The translations under genes and the position numbers were made by a program. The notes below the pieces were generated by a model. That model saw nothing but the letters and a program-made list of their open reading frames with translations, made no database searches and was not told the DNA's origin. This document shows, in pieces, positions 22,182 through 33,100 of a stretch of DNA of 64,000 bases (position 1 is its first letter; each line of letters begins with the position of its first letter). This stretch comes from a virus. The stretch lies in IMG/VR virus record IMGVR_UViG_3300032116_000082, positions 1 to 64,000 of that record; one strand, 5' to 3'.

Positions 22182-22427
22182 TTACGCTTCGGCCGGAGCC
22201 TGGTCCGCAACCACTTCCTCCGGAGAACGGCAGACCAGCTCGCCGGTTTCTCCGTCGAGGTCGGCGATCCAGTTCTCCGGGACACCATGCGCATCAAAAA
22301 TGAGCTGAACAACCCGCTGGGCGTCCTGCTCCGCCTTCTGGATAAGCGCCCGAGCCTGCGCGAGCGTCCCCTGGGTTTCCGCCAGCTGCTTCAGCTGCAC
22401 ATCCGTGAGCTTCTTACGTTCGGCCAT
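22182..22427 (-). CDS. hypothetical protein
   Basis: 81 residues from the ATG at 22427 with AAGGAG 8 bases upstream. A helical first half (KLTDVQLKQLAETQGTLAQA) and a short acidic end. Resembles small helical virion or assembly proteins, but there is no firm match. Followed by a terminator. Confidence 0.55.
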   Translation of the reverse strand: MAERKKLTDVQLKQLAETQGTLAQARALIQKAEQDAQRVVQLIFDAHGVPENWIADLDGETGELVCRSPEEVVADQAPAEA

Positions 22428-22429
22428 AC

Positions 22430-22603
22430 TTACTGCTCCTTCGATCGAGGTTGTTGTCGTAGATGTCCCGCGAGCTCTATCAGCTTGGTGCCTAACGCTG
22501 CCCAATCCGTGTCCGGTGGGAGACTATCGGCATCGCAGAAGGCCATCTCCTGCAATACCCGACCGGCTTCTTGGATGGCGTCGACGCAGCGTTTACAGGG
22601 CAT
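22430..22603 (-). CDS. 57-residue hypothetical protein
   Basis: ATG at 22603, TAA at 22432-22430, 2 bases before the next gene. Starts with a CxxC (MPCKRCVDAI), has a further cysteine in FCDAD and is otherwise helical. Its end contains the ribosome binding site of the downstream gene. No strong ribosome site of its own. Length and gap-filling position are the main support. Confidence 0.4.
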   Translation of the reverse strand: MPCKRCVDAIQEAGRVLQEMAFCDADSLPPDTDWAALGTKLIELAGHLRQQPRSKEQ

Positions 22604-22658
22604 AATTGAGCTTTAGGTGGGACATTCATATTGATTCGCCATCCACGTTTCTTACAGC

Positions 22659-23564
22659 CTACTGGGCCTGGCGCGGATCCTGGTATTGGACCGTGATGGG
22701 ACCCTGCAGCATGTTCATCGCCTCAGTTTTGAGCTTGTAGAACAGGTACAGCCGGGCGGTCTCGCCAGGACCGGTTCCGTTCGGGTACGTCGGATACGGT
22801 CCAGCAGGATACGGGTCACCGACGTTGTAGGTGCCGTAGGGGTAGATCAATGGCGTATTCCCGACCGGGTCGACCCCGGTGCTCCCGCTCAGGTTCGCGT
22901 ACCAGTAATAATCAAAATCGTCAACGGACAGTCCGCGGTTGGCGACTCGGATACGTATATCCGTAATCGCGTGTAGCATGGCGTTGAACTGGGCCATGTC
23001 CGGATCATACAGCAGGTCCACATAGTAATTGTTCGCCCCGCCGTCCCCATTCGTCTGAACGGGTTGCGTGCTGAATCGCGTGCCTTGCACGGTAATGCCG
23101 GTGGGAGGATTTGGAACGGCGGGTGTTTGCAGCCCCTCCCAGGCGATCGCGTTGGTGGCCTGCGTCGTGGCATTAGACACCAGGGCTCCGCGCACTCTAA
23201 GTCCGAGCCGGATTGTCGCGCCGTTGCTGGTGTTGGTGATCTCCTCTAGTGCAATTGAGGTGATGCCTGGATTTCCGTTGACCGGGAACATACTGATCCC
23301 CCAGGCCGCGGCGTCCGTGCGCTGAATGGCACCCGCGTTACCGCCCCGTGCAAAGCTGGCCGTGATGTAGATCAGCGAGTTGTCCGGCAACGTGGCGCCG
23401 GGGACTTCGATTGGGTCGGGCGGTTTCTCGGTGAACGTCCATCCGGTGACCAAGTAGTCCGTCATCTTGATCCCCTGCACCGCCTGCGTCACGTTGGTCT
23501 TGAACGACTGGCCGTCGATGCCGGAGGTCCCAGACGCCCGAATGAGCTCTCGTAGGTTTTTCAT
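22659..23564 (-). CDS. probable virion protein (tail tip or fibre associated)
   Basis: 301 residues. Beta-rich, with many aromatic and glycine/proline residues toward the C-terminus (TYNVGDPYPAGPYPTYPNG). Starts 2 bases after the stop of a fibre-associated gene, at the end of the run of large tail proteins, so a virion role is likely. No catalytic motif. Ends in a helical segment (LYLFYKLKTEAMNML). Not recognised beyond context. Confidence 0.55.
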   Translation of the reverse strand: MKNLRELIRASGTSGIDGQSFKTNVTQAVQGIKMTDYLVTGWTFTEKPPDPIEVPGATLPDNSLIYITASFARGGNAGAIQRTDAAAWGISMFPVNGNPGITSIALEEITNTSNGATIRLGLRVRGALVSNATTQATNAIAWEGLQTPAVPNPPTGITVQGTRFSTQPVQTNGDGGANNYYVDLLYDPDMAQFNAMLHAITDIRIRVANRGLSVDDFDYYWYANLSGSTGVDPVGNTPLIYPYGTYNVGDPYPAGPYPTYPNGTGPGETARLYLFYKLKTEAMNMLQGPITVQYQDPRQAQ

Positions 23565-23566
23565 CG

Positions 23567-24385
23567 TTACGCCGCGTTGGGGAGGTTATACACAGTCGTG
23601 GCAAACGCCGACGAGGAGTAGTTTCCGTCAATCCACATCTGCACTTCCACCTCGACCGTGACGGTGTTGCCAGTGTAGTAGTCCACGATGTCGTAGCCAC
23701 CTGTGGACGCGAGACTCAGGTAGACCGTGGTCGCCGTTTGCCCAGGCGGCGCAACATGCGTAGACCAACCAGAGGGGTTGTAGTCGAACCGGTAGTTAAT
23801 GACGTACGTGGCACCGGCGGGGGCATTCGATGGGAACCAATAGATATACAGGATGTCGTCTTGGTAGCTGTTGACGGTCATGTACACCGTACCAATCGAC
23901 GGTGCAGACCTGGTTACGGTAATGGCATTGGAGCCAGTCAACGAGCTGTAAACGACACCGTTAAACAACCGCACATTAGCGTACAGTGTCTTCGACTCTC
24001 CGGCGTTCAAGGAAATGGTCCGTTCATGGAACTTGGAACCATCCGTGATCGCGTAATTCGGCCCATCTTGCGATCCGTTGGCGATCCATCGGACTTCCGC
24101 CTGCTGGTTGAGATCGTAGGACTGCACCTGCCAATCCACCCGCAGGTCCACTGGGCTCGTGCTGACCGTCACGTTCGACGCGCTCGAACCTTCGACGAGC
24201 ATCTGCACGTTGAACGGTGGCGACGGCGGACGCAGGTACATACGCCTCCACACCCCACTGGATTTGGTATACACCGCATCTGCACGGCGCCATACACCGC
24301 CGCTCTTGGCCCAGATAGAGTTCGTGGTGCCCGTGCTTTCGCTGATCTGTTTCCACCCAGTACTTGTCTTTACACGAAACGCCAT
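23567..24385 (-). CDS. fibre-associated protein with beta-sandwich domains
   Basis: 272 residues. The N-terminal 55 residues contain the repeated unit SGGVWRRADAVYTK / SSGVWRRMY, a pattern seen at the start of many phage tail-fibre-related proteins. Two fibronectin-III-like or similar beta domains follow (about 58-160 and 160-265), recognised from strand spacing and prolines only. Next to the long fibre gene. Likely a host-contact or fibre-attachment protein. Confidence 0.6.
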   Translation of the reverse strand: MAFRVKTSTGWKQISESTGTTNSIWAKSGGVWRRADAVYTKSSGVWRRMYLRPPSPPFNVQMLVEGSSASNVTVSTSPVDLRVDWQVQSYDLNQQAEVRWIANGSQDGPNYAITDGSKFHERTISLNAGESKTLYANVRLFNGVVYSSLTGSNAITVTRSAPSIGTVYMTVNSYQDDILYIYWFPSNAPAGATYVINYRFDYNPSGWSTHVAPPGQTATTVYLSLASTGGYDIVDYYTGNTVTVEVEVQMWIDGNYSSSAFATTVYNLPNAA

Positions 24386-24394
24386 AAATCACCC

Positions 24395-27300
24395 TTACGG
24401 AGTGTAGACAACCCAGATCGCTCCTTCCTCGGATGCTTCCGTGGTCGGTGCGTACGTCGCGACTCGTGTTCCAGCGAGCTTGTAATTCGTGTCGTAGGCG
24501 GTCTTGTTGGTCAACGTCTGCGATCCGGTCGTCGTGACGACCGTATTGTCGATGGCAACAGACACAGCCGTGCTTCCGTTGTAGCCGCTTCCACCCGTGA
24601 TCGACAGGCCGGTTCCAGCAGACAAGGTAGCGAGCGACACATTGAGCGTCTTGGCGGCACCGCCGTTGTATGTCCCGCCACCAGTGAACGATAGGCCCGT
24701 TCCGGCAGACAACGCATTGGCTACTTGTGAGGCGGTACCGGCGGTTGTAGCGCTGCCAGCGGTTGAAGCGCTGCCAGCACTTCCAGCGGATGTCGCGTAG
24801 CTGACGTTTTGACTTGCGATATTGCTGGACGTGATGACATTAACCAACTGGAGTTGCTGATTACTCATCTGCAAATTATCACCAAGCGTAATCGCGCCGG
24901 TTCTGCTACCAAAGGAAGTGACACCTCCTGTTGCGGTCGAGCTGATGGTAAACGTACCGGCCACATTGCTGAATGAGATGCCACTTCCGGCCGCGAGGGT
25001 GACGAGGCTATAGGCGGTCCCTGTGCCCAAGAGGATCTGGTTCGACGCGGGGGCTGACGTGAGGCCGGTACCGCCAGATCCAACGGCGAGGGTGCCGCTC
25101 AGGGTGAGTGTCCCGGTCGACGTGATGGGCGAGCCGGTAAAGGAAAGCCCCGTCGTACCGCCAGAGGCTCCAACAGACGTGACTCCGGTCGCCGGAGCCG
25201 CGGCGTTCACCCAATTCGTGCCGTTGAACTGCAGGATCTGTCCGTTGCTGGGCGACGACAACGATACCCCGCCGATCTGACTCAGACTATAGTCGCCACT
25301 CGTTGCCGACACAGCACCGGTCCGCCCAAAGACCGAGGTGACGGCATGAGACACGGTCACCGTGACACTTCCAGCGCCGGTCGTTTGGGCGGACACCGCA
25401 TTACCTGCAAAGTTGATCGTGCTCGCGGCACTCGTGATCTGGGTCCCCTCGTCGGAGACGGCGACCGAGCTACCGGACGTTGCCGCCGCGTTGGTCCACA
25501 CCCCATTGACACGCTTCAACACTTGCCCGTCGCTGGCACTGCTAATGACCACGTCCTCGAGTCCGTCGAGATACAGACCAGAAATGCCGCTCCCGGTCCC
25601 GCCCGTCAGGACAAAGTCTTGGGCGTAGATAATTCCACCAGCGGTAATGCTGCCCTTGACGAACATGTTGTTGCCGCTCGCGGTGTCCGCATAGGTATCA
25701 GACACCACAATGGCACCGACCTTAACCCCCAGGGCGGCATTTCCGGAGGTCAGGAATTGGGCGAACGTTCCGGCGGCATTGGCGATGTAGTCGCCGCCAC
25801 TGAACTTGAACGACGTGGCCGTGACTGCCCCGTTGACGCTCAGCGCACCACTGAGTGACCCGCCAGTGAGCGGCAGGTAATTGTTCAGCGATCCGGTTGA
25901 GGCTTTACCATCCAGAGCGGTCTGCAACCCAGTAATATCGCCGATCGCGTGCGTATGACTCGACGCTGCCTTACCGTCGAGTGCCCCCTGCAAGCCAGTG
26001 ATATCGCCAATCGCGTGCGTGTGACTCGAGGCTGCTTTACCATTCAGCGCAGCCTGCAACCCGCTAATATCACCGATCGCGTGCGTATGACTCGAGGCCG
26101 CCTTACCGTCGAGTGCCCCCTGTAAACCAGTAATATCGCCGATCGCGTGCGCGTGGCTCGGCATGTCGCCGGAGCTTAGAGCCGTGTTGACCCAGTTTGT
26201 CCCATTATGTCGCAGGAACTGTCCACTGCTGGGCGTGGTGAGCGCCACACCGCCCAGTTGACTAAGGCTGTAATCGCCACTCTGTGCCGTGATCGCGCCT
26301 GTCCGCCCAAAGACAGACGACACATTCCCGGTAACCGAGACCGTAACGCCACCATTGGCACTGGTCTGGGCCGATACTCCGCTTCCGGCGAACGTTAGCG
26401 ACGCCGCCGCCGCCGCGACTTGGGTCGTCTCGTCAAAAATGCTAATCGTGCCGCTCCCGGAGGAAGCTGCCGCGTTGACCCAGACACCGCCTACTCGCTT
26501 AAGGACTTGTCCTTCCTGGGCTCCGGTGATGACGACGTCTTCGAGGGCGTCCAGGCCCAAGCCGGAAATACCGCCGCCGGTTCCTCCAGTGAGCACGAAA
26601 TCTTGCGCATATACGATTCCGCTGACCGACACATCATTCGGGAACGAGTAGCTGCCCGTCCCCGTCGTCGCATCGCGCGCCGGAACAGACACCGTATTCG
26701 TGACCGTCTGGCCGTCTTTGACACACTTGAACGTGACGTTCTTCGGGTTCCCGTACGGTGCGTTCCGGAAGACGTCGAGAGTGAACGGGCTGGTAGTGAT
26801 CGCGGAGGAGTCCGTTCCGCCGTCCGTGGCGTGTGTCAGTGTCCCATCAAAGGTGGCAACCAGCGTATACTTGTCGGTATAGATGGTTTCTTTGACCGCC
26901 AAAGAAGGACCAAAGCTGGTCTTTTCCTTGGGCTGTACGTCGATGGAATCGATGTCCTGAATTCGCCCGGCGGCTGTCGCCGTGAAAACGACACGACCCG
27001 GACCCGAGCCGAAGTCCGGACGGTTGATCGTATATTCCCTGAAGCTGTTGGCCGTCTCTGGTGTCGTGAACTCGCCGATGCCGGTCGTCACGCTTTGCGG
27101 CGTCGCTGGCGTTAACGTTCCCACACCAAACTTGGCGGCGGTAATCGTCGCAGCCAGATTGGAGTACGGATCGTTAACCGCGACAATTACCTTGATGTAA
27201 TCGGCGTGGGTTTCCGTCTGTCGAATGCGAGCATTCAGGTATACGGTGTCGCGCCCAACGGCCGGAATCGTGGTAAAGTCGTCGTCCGACTGTCCGCCGA

Positions 27301-30121
27301 CGAGGGTCGCACGGAACTGCGCCGTGCCGTCTGCCCCACCAACAGGACCGCGCTGGAAGACCCATTCCTGCGGGGAGTTGACTTCGGTGAGAGCCGTCGG
27401 GCCAGAGACCAAGGTGGCCGTGCCCGTCAGAGCGACCAGCTGGACCTTGCCCGTACCGGGCAACACGCTGTCGGCGTAGACCCGAACCCTGACCTGGTCC
27501 GCCGCAGGCGGGGCTAGCGTCTCGATACGGCACTTGTTGTAGACCACGCCGCCGCGAACGAACTGCGTCCGAAATATCGGAGACGCGGTACCGGCACCGG
27601 CGGCTTGTGGGTAAGTGATCACCGCCACGTGGACGGTTTCTCCAGTGGCGTACGCGGTAGGCGATGTGACGGTGAGAGAATTGCCCGTCTGAATTGCGGC
27701 GGCTTCAACCACCGCCTGTGCCGGTGCCGTCGTTCCAATGGCGTAGCGGAACGATCCCGTACCGGCAGGAGCGTTAATGGAGAACACCAGGTTACCCGCG
27801 ACATTGAACGACCCGGTCACCGAGACCATCGACGCCGTTGCCGTCGGGACATCTACAGAGTCGGTGTCGTTGACTCGGTTGCCTTCCAGTGCCGAGACGG
27901 TAAACACGACACGCCCAGGGGGCGAGCCTGCCGCCGGACGGGTAATCTCGTAGTCGATAAAGGTGGCCTTGCCATTCGTCACCGTCTCTTCAACTTCGAC
28001 GGCCGGTGTGACCGTACCTCCACTCACCGGAGTAACCAGGGGGACCTGGTCCGCCTGATAGGTAATACGAACGGAATCGTCGCCCTGCGGATAGGGATCG
28101 GCGACCGCGACGCGCACCGTGATCTTACTGTCAGTAGACGAGATAACGCGCGCACGACTGGTCAGATAGACTGTGTCGCGACCCTGTTCCGGAATCGTCA
28201 GATAGTCGTCGTCGTTTTCGGCGCCAGTCACAACCGCCCGAAATTGCACCTGCCCACCACCACCAAATGCCGCGCCTCGATTGAATATCCATTCAGTCCC
28301 TGATGGGCTAGGAACATTCAGATTCGGACCGGAGAATTTGACGGCACTGCCCGTGCTGCCGACATAGACCACTTGCGCCCCAGGCAGCAAGCTCTCCGCG
28401 TAGGCTTTGACCTTGATCTGCGTCTTGGTGGCATCCGTAATCTCAATGCGACACCGATTATACACGATGGCACCACGAACAAACTGATACGTAAAGGCTG
28501 GTGATTTCTTGCCCGTCCCGTCGAGTCCGCTGTAGGTTACCACGGACACATACACGACCTGCTGAGGCGTGTAGGGGCCGGGGAGGACCACCAGATACTT
28601 GTCGGTGTTCTGGAGATTGGCTCCAGTCGCAGCATCGACCTGGGCAAACGTGGGCTGCGAGGTCGTGCTGACCAAGTACTTGAGGGACTTGACGCCTGCG
28701 CTCGCCACGATCGACAGATACAGCTGACCAGCGGTGTCGAAATCGGCGGTGACCGCCGCCATGTCCGGGTATTTCTCCGGAATGTCTACCGCATCGGAAT
28801 CTTGGGTCCTATTGGGAGCGGTCGCCGTAAACGTGATCCGGCCGGTACCATCCCCCGTCGCCGGACGCGCAATTACATAATCCACATACGAGCCCCCGGC
28901 TTCTGGAACCGTCAGTTGCGTTGCGGGGGTGACGGTTCCGGCAGCAGATGGGGTGTGGGCGACTTGATCGAATCGCTCAATTTCTGGGACGTTGACCGCG
29001 GAATACGAGAACGTCACCGTTGGCGTACCTTCGGCGTACGGATCGGCCGCCGCATACCGAACCGTCACGGTGGACGCATTCGAGGCGATAATCCGCGCCC
29101 GACTGGAAAGGGCCACCGTGTCTCGCCCCTTCTCCGGGATGACGGCAATGTCGTCGTCCGATTCAGACTCCGGGATCGTTGCACGGAATCGCACCTGCCC
29201 AATGCCGCCAAAAGCGGCACCGCGGTTGAACACCCACTTGGTGCCGGACGGTGAGGCCGTTCCGATAGCCGGGCCCGTCTTCTTGGTCGTGTTGCCCAAG
29301 ATTTCGACCAGCTCGACCGTTCCAGTCCCAGGACCAAGTGCTTGGACCTCGAGTTCGACCTCGTCCGCATTGGGCGGTTCCGTCATCTTGATCAGGCACT
29401 GCGCATACGTCAGGGCACCGCGACGGAACTGGTAGCGGAACGGACCCGTTTGGATCCCGTTCCCATTCGGCTCGGTATAGGCCAGGGCCGTAACAAAGAC
29501 CGTTGCGTTTGGCGCATACGGCCCGTCCAGGACCACGGTATTGCCGCTCTCACTGATGTTGGTCGCGGCGGTTGTAACGGTCTCCAGAAGCGTTGGCTGA
29601 GATGACGAGGAGTGCTTGTATCGAAAGGACTGCGTCTCAGCATCCCCCGTAAACGTCAAATACAGCTTGCCGTCGGTCCCGAACGATCCGGTCACTGCCA
29701 GGAAGTCCGCCGTGCTCAGCAGGGTGAGCTGACCCGCAGCGTTCGTGGTAATGCTGGTGCCGTCGACCTTGGCCTTCAGCTGCCCACTGGTCTGATTGAT
29801 CTCCAGCCCAGCGCCCGTATTGACCTCGAGGAAGTACTCGTGATCTCGCGCTGCGTTAGTATCCTGAACGAACGTCAGGCCTTGCGGTATTCCCCCGATT
29901 TCCTTGAGCTTGATGCTGAGCGCCGACGTCTCCGCAAACTCATCCTCGAGGAGCGTGTTGATGATCGTGAGCCCCTTGTAAATACGCGGTTCGATCCGCA
30001 AGTGGGGCAGCCCATCGTCCAGCTCGTCCAACCGAATGCCAGAGATGATGAATGTGCCGCCAGTCGTTTGACGGGATCGGGCGGTCCCTGTGTAGTAGTC
30101 GTTGAGTTGGAGTCTAATCAT
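24395..30121 (-). CDS. long tail fibre protein
   Basis: 1908 residues. The N-terminal 190 residues include an attachment-like part (DHEYFLEVNTGAGLEINQ). About nine repeating beta domains follow, many ending in a VDIPE-like motif and starting with QFVRGA-VYN-CRIE. Then come the VFGRTGA-GDYSLSQ-GG fibre motif (three forms), four tandem 22-residue SHTHAIGDI-GLQ-ALDGKA units, and a glycine/serine/alanine-rich C-terminus ending in a probable trimeric foot with SQTLTNKTAYDTNYKL. Such proteins trimerise and bind host surface structures. It starts 6 bases after the gene before it. Confidence 0.85.
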   Translation of the reverse strand: MIRLQLNDYYTGTARSRQTTGGTFIISGIRLDELDDGLPHLRIEPRIYKGLTIINTLLEDEFAETSALSIKLKEIGGIPQGLTFVQDTNAARDHEYFLEVNTGAGLEINQTSGQLKAKVDGTSITTNAAGQLTLLSTADFLAVTGSFGTDGKLYLTFTGDAETQSFRYKHSSSSQPTLLETVTTAATNISESGNTVVLDGPYAPNATVFVTALAYTEPNGNGIQTGPFRYQFRRGALTYAQCLIKMTEPPNADEVELEVQALGPGTGTVELVEILGNTTKKTGPAIGTASPSGTKWVFNRGAAFGGIGQVRFRATIPESESDDDIAVIPEKGRDTVALSSRARIIASNASTVTVRYAAADPYAEGTPTVTFSYSAVNVPEIERFDQVAHTPSAAGTVTPATQLTVPEAGGSYVDYVIARPATGDGTGRITFTATAPNRTQDSDAVDIPEKYPDMAAVTADFDTAGQLYLSIVASAGVKSLKYLVSTTSQPTFAQVDAATGANLQNTDKYLVVLPGPYTPQQVVYVSVVTYSGLDGTGKKSPAFTYQFVRGAIVYNRCRIEITDATKTQIKVKAYAESLLPGAQVVYVGSTGSAVKFSGPNLNVPSPSGTEWIFNRGAAFGGGGQVQFRAVVTGAENDDDYLTIPEQGRDTVYLTSRARVISSTDSKITVRVAVADPYPQGDDSVRITYQADQVPLVTPVSGGTVTPAVEVEETVTNGKATFIDYEITRPAAGSPPGRVVFTVSALEGNRVNDTDSVDVPTATASMVSVTGSFNVAGNLVFSINAPAGTGSFRYAIGTTAPAQAVVEAAAIQTGNSLTVTSPTAYATGETVHVAVITYPQAAGAGTASPIFRTQFVRGGVVYNKCRIETLAPPAADQVRVRVYADSVLPGTGKVQLVALTGTATLVSGPTALTEVNSPQEWVFQRGPVGGADGTAQFRATLVGGQSDDDFTTIPAVGRDTVYLNARIRQTETHADYIKVIVAVNDPYSNLAATITAAKFGVGTLTPATPQSVTTGIGEFTTPETANSFREYTINRPDFGSGPGRVVFTATAAGRIQDIDSIDVQPKEKTSFGPSLAVKETIYTDKYTLVATFDGTLTHATDGGTDSSAITTSPFTLDVFRNAPYGNPKNVTFKCVKDGQTVTNTVSVPARDATTGTGSYSFPNDVSVSGIVYAQDFVLTGGTGGGISGLGLDALEDVVITGAQEGQVLKRVGGVWVNAAASSGSGTISIFDETTQVAAAAASLTFAGSGVSAQTSANGGVTVSVTGNVSSVFGRTGAITAQSGDYSLSQLGGVALTTPSSGQFLRHNGTNWVNTALSSGDMPSHAHAIGDITGLQGALDGKAASSHTHAIGDISGLQAALNGKAASSHTHAIGDITGLQGALDGKAASSHTHAIGDITGLQTALDGKASTGSLNNYLPLTGGSLSGALSVNGAVTATSFKFSGGDYIANAAGTFAQFLTSGNAALGVKVGAIVVSDTYADTASGNNMFVKGSITAGGIIYAQDFVLTGGTGSGISGLYLDGLEDVVISSASDGQVLKRVNGVWTNAAATSGSSVAVSDEGTQITSAASTINFAGNAVSAQTTGAGSVTVTVSHAVTSVFGRTGAVSATSGDYSLSQIGGVSLSSPSNGQILQFNGTNWVNAAAPATGVTSVGASGGTTGLSFTGSPITSTGTLTLSGTLAVGSGGTGLTSAPASNQILLGTGTAYSLVTLAAGSGISFSNVAGTFTISSTATGGVTSFGSRTGAITLGDNLQMSNQQLQLVNVITSSNIASQNVSYATSAGSAGSASTAGSATTAGTASQVANALSAGTGLSFTGGGTYNGGAAKTLNVSLATLSAGTGLSITGGSGYNGSTAVSVAIDNTVVTTTGSQTLTNKTAYDTNYKLAGTRVATYAPTTEASEEGAIWVVYTP
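25905..26168 (-). repeat. four tandem 66-bp repeats in the fibre gene
   Basis: Four in-frame copies of a 66-bp unit, each coding for SHTHAIGDI(T/S)GLQ(G/A/T)ALDGKA. The shared core GATCGCGTGCG recurs at 66-bp spacing near 25942, 26008, 26074 and 26140. Such units can expand or contract by recombination and change fibre length. Confidence 0.8.
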
Positions 30122-30127
30122 GCGACA

Positions 30128-33100
30128 CTATTCCTCGTTGTAGAAATCGCACGTCAAGATGCGCGTAGCGATTCGATCACAGGTGACCGACTGCAGAATT
30201 GCACCGGTGGCCTTGGCGACCACGTCCACTTTATACGTGAAGTACTTGATCCCGCCGCCGCGATTGCGGTAATAGCACTTGTATTGATCTTCGAACGTCA
30301 ACGGTACGCCCGCAGGTGCGGGAGGCATCACGGCAATGAGGTACCAGTTGACCGGGTCCTGCTCTCGGCTGATCGAGATGTTGATATCATGCAGCGCGGC
30401 CGAGGCATTCGTGGTGACGGTAATATCGTTCGAGAAGGGAATACCGCACGCGACCCGAGTGGTTGTCGGATCACTCGTGTTGGAAACACACGTCCCCTCC
30501 GCACCCGCCGAAGCGGTGGCCGTGAGGGTAATGTCGTCATCGCCGCCGTCGTCTTTCGTATCCTCAACATAGGCCGTGATCCGCACGGTTTCCGTCTTGC
30601 TCTGGTAGGTGACGGCGTATTCGTACACGAGGGGCTTGCCTGAGGCTTTGAATTTCCGCCCGGTATTATGCGAATACGTTCCAGCGCCATCAATGGCTTG
30701 CCCCTGATCGGCCTGTACGCCGTGATTGGTGGTCAGGGACGTCGTTTTCGGCGGTGTCAGACTTTGTTCGGTAACCGTGATACTCACCGAACCCGGCGCG
30801 TTTGGCGTGTGCTTCCACGACACCAAAATGATACCACTGTCAATTTGCGGGGTCGCTGTCACCTCGCGAATCGCGTGAACTGTGGGGTTGTCTTCACCGA
30901 TCAGGAATGGCGGCGCCTTGGTGACCGTACCCTCGCTGTTGAGCGAATTCACCGGCACAGCGACGGCGTACCACGTCCCCTCCCCCGCATTGATACTGAA
31001 GGTGGGTTGATTGATGCTGCCAGAGTACCGAATGTATTGCTCGTCGATGTCCGACGGCTCCAGCTGCTCAAGAGTTGGATCTTTGTTCACCGTATTCTTG
31101 ATCGGCCAGCCGGTCTTCTTCACGTAGCAGCGCCACGTTTTGGCATCATCGTCAAATCCGTTAGCGGTATATCGCAACTGGGTCGTTTCCGACTCGTACG
31201 ACGGCTGCAGCGACTTGAGTGAGGCGGTGGAGTCCGGATCGACCTGCATGACTCGAACGTTTTCTGGCGTACACCCGGTCTTGGTGGCATAGAACGCCAT
31301 GTAAAACGTCTTGTTCTCCCCGGTGAAGGTCTCTTCTCCAGCCGTCGGGGCAAAGCCGTTCAGACCCTGTGGGGTGTCCGCGCTGCTCAGGCGCTGGAAC
31401 ATCACCGCGCCGTCGAGAATGCGGTATTCGTGTGTTCCCTGGTGCGTGGTAGGTAACGGATCACCGCCCAGCAGAAGCGTGCTGGCGGAACTGCCGACAA
31501 TCGTGCGAATCAGCGGCTTCTCATTTTCAGGGGCAATCCACGCGTAGTAGTAGTTCAGATCGCCGGTCGTCCATTGGCCGACTCCGGCAGTAACCGACCA
31601 GGTGCGCCCCGCATCACTCACCGCATTCGCGGAGACGACCCCTGTCGAGGTTGTCGCTGGTTGGAGGGTCGTGCCGAGATTTTGCGGAGCCGGAGCCGGT
31701 GCCATGGCAAATCGCGCGGTCACGGTGTCCGGCACGCGGTTGCCGTCGGTATCCTTGGTGTCAAACGTGACGAACGATCTCGGCGTACGAACCAGGTCAC
31801 GATTGACTGGCTCGCCAAACGGCGCTCCCGCAATGCCAATGACGATGCTGCCGCTTCGGTTCTGCGCCGCCAACCCACCACCGGGATCGTCAACGGTGAC
31901 CGTCGTCGGATTGGTCACTGTCTTGACGCGGTAGCGCGTATTCAGTTCTGGAAGCGTTGACCCGAGCACGTCAAACCACTGACCAACCACCAGCCCATGC
32001 GGCTCCGTGGTGACAAAGGTCGTGATGTCATTACTGCGGGCACTGGTGGCCAGCGGGACTAGGCTGTAGTCGAAGCTTCCGCACGGGAGCAAAATCAGCC
32101 GCTTGGAGGCCCCCAGGGGTAGGTCAACCACACCACGAATGACCTTGTTGCGGCGAAGATCGACATGGAATGGCGAGTCTTTCGACGGCTCCTGAGGACC
32201 AGCCGGGTCCACATGCCACTGCACGCCGAAGGTATCGTCGTCACCAACGGCAATGAATGACGCCGTGTTATTGTTGTTGTCGAGGAAGGTCTCGAGTGAC
32301 GAAATCTCTGGCGTGGTATCCAAGTCCACCACGAAGCTGAGCACATCGGACTCCCGCCCAATCGCATCAACCGCCCATACCCGAATCCATGTATCGTCTT
32401 CGGTACGGTTGAGCGCGACGAACCGGGATCGCGCGCGGGCGACCCCCTCACGATCGCCTGGCAGCAGATTAGGCCCGGTGTTCGCGTAGGAGAACGTACT
32501 GGCCGTCACCGCGGTTACTTCAAACGTCCCATTCAGCGAAGCCGTCGTAGCACCGGCGACCTCGACCAACTGCTCGACAACAAAGCCGTGCGGCGTCTCC
32601 GTCGTCACCGTGGTCACATTGTTGGTCCGAACAAAATCGGTGATCACCACACCGACGCGGTCGTCGACCAAGACCTCGTTTTCCGCCGTGATCTCGTACG
32701 GAAAATACGGTTCATACTGCTGCGGGACGGGAAACAAGACCGTCGGGGTCTCGTCGCCCTTCCGCTGATAGTGAATCTCTACGCCCTCGAACCTGGCCTG
32801 GGGCGGAGTCTTCGGACTGTTGGCATTGTAGGCGTAAAGCTCGACCAGGGCGTACACCTTCGGATCGCTGTAATCCTCAGGAGCTTCGACGAAGAATGCT
32901 TGTTCCGTCTTCGTAAGCTGGCGAAACGCGACAATAGGTCCACCCGTGAACTGGTCGTCCGCGGGGGTATACGTCCAGACCGCCGCGTCGTCAAAACTCT
33001 GTTGGTTTCGGGACCGGTCAAACGTGGCGAAGTAGTACAGTCCGTAATTCTCGCCGAAGAATTGCAGCTCGTCCTGGCGATTGGGCAGTCCGAAGTCGCT

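Noticed and set aside
25905-26168. CRISPR-like regular repeats
   Set aside because: The 66-bp units are contiguous, in frame and code for a known fibre repeat; there are no spacers.
24395-30121. Many long open frames on the + strand opposite the fibre gene (for example near 25346, 26420, 27605, 28802)
   Set aside because: They are arginine-, glycine- or proline-rich shadows of the strongly repetitive fibre gene, lack ribosome sites and overlap a clearly better reading.
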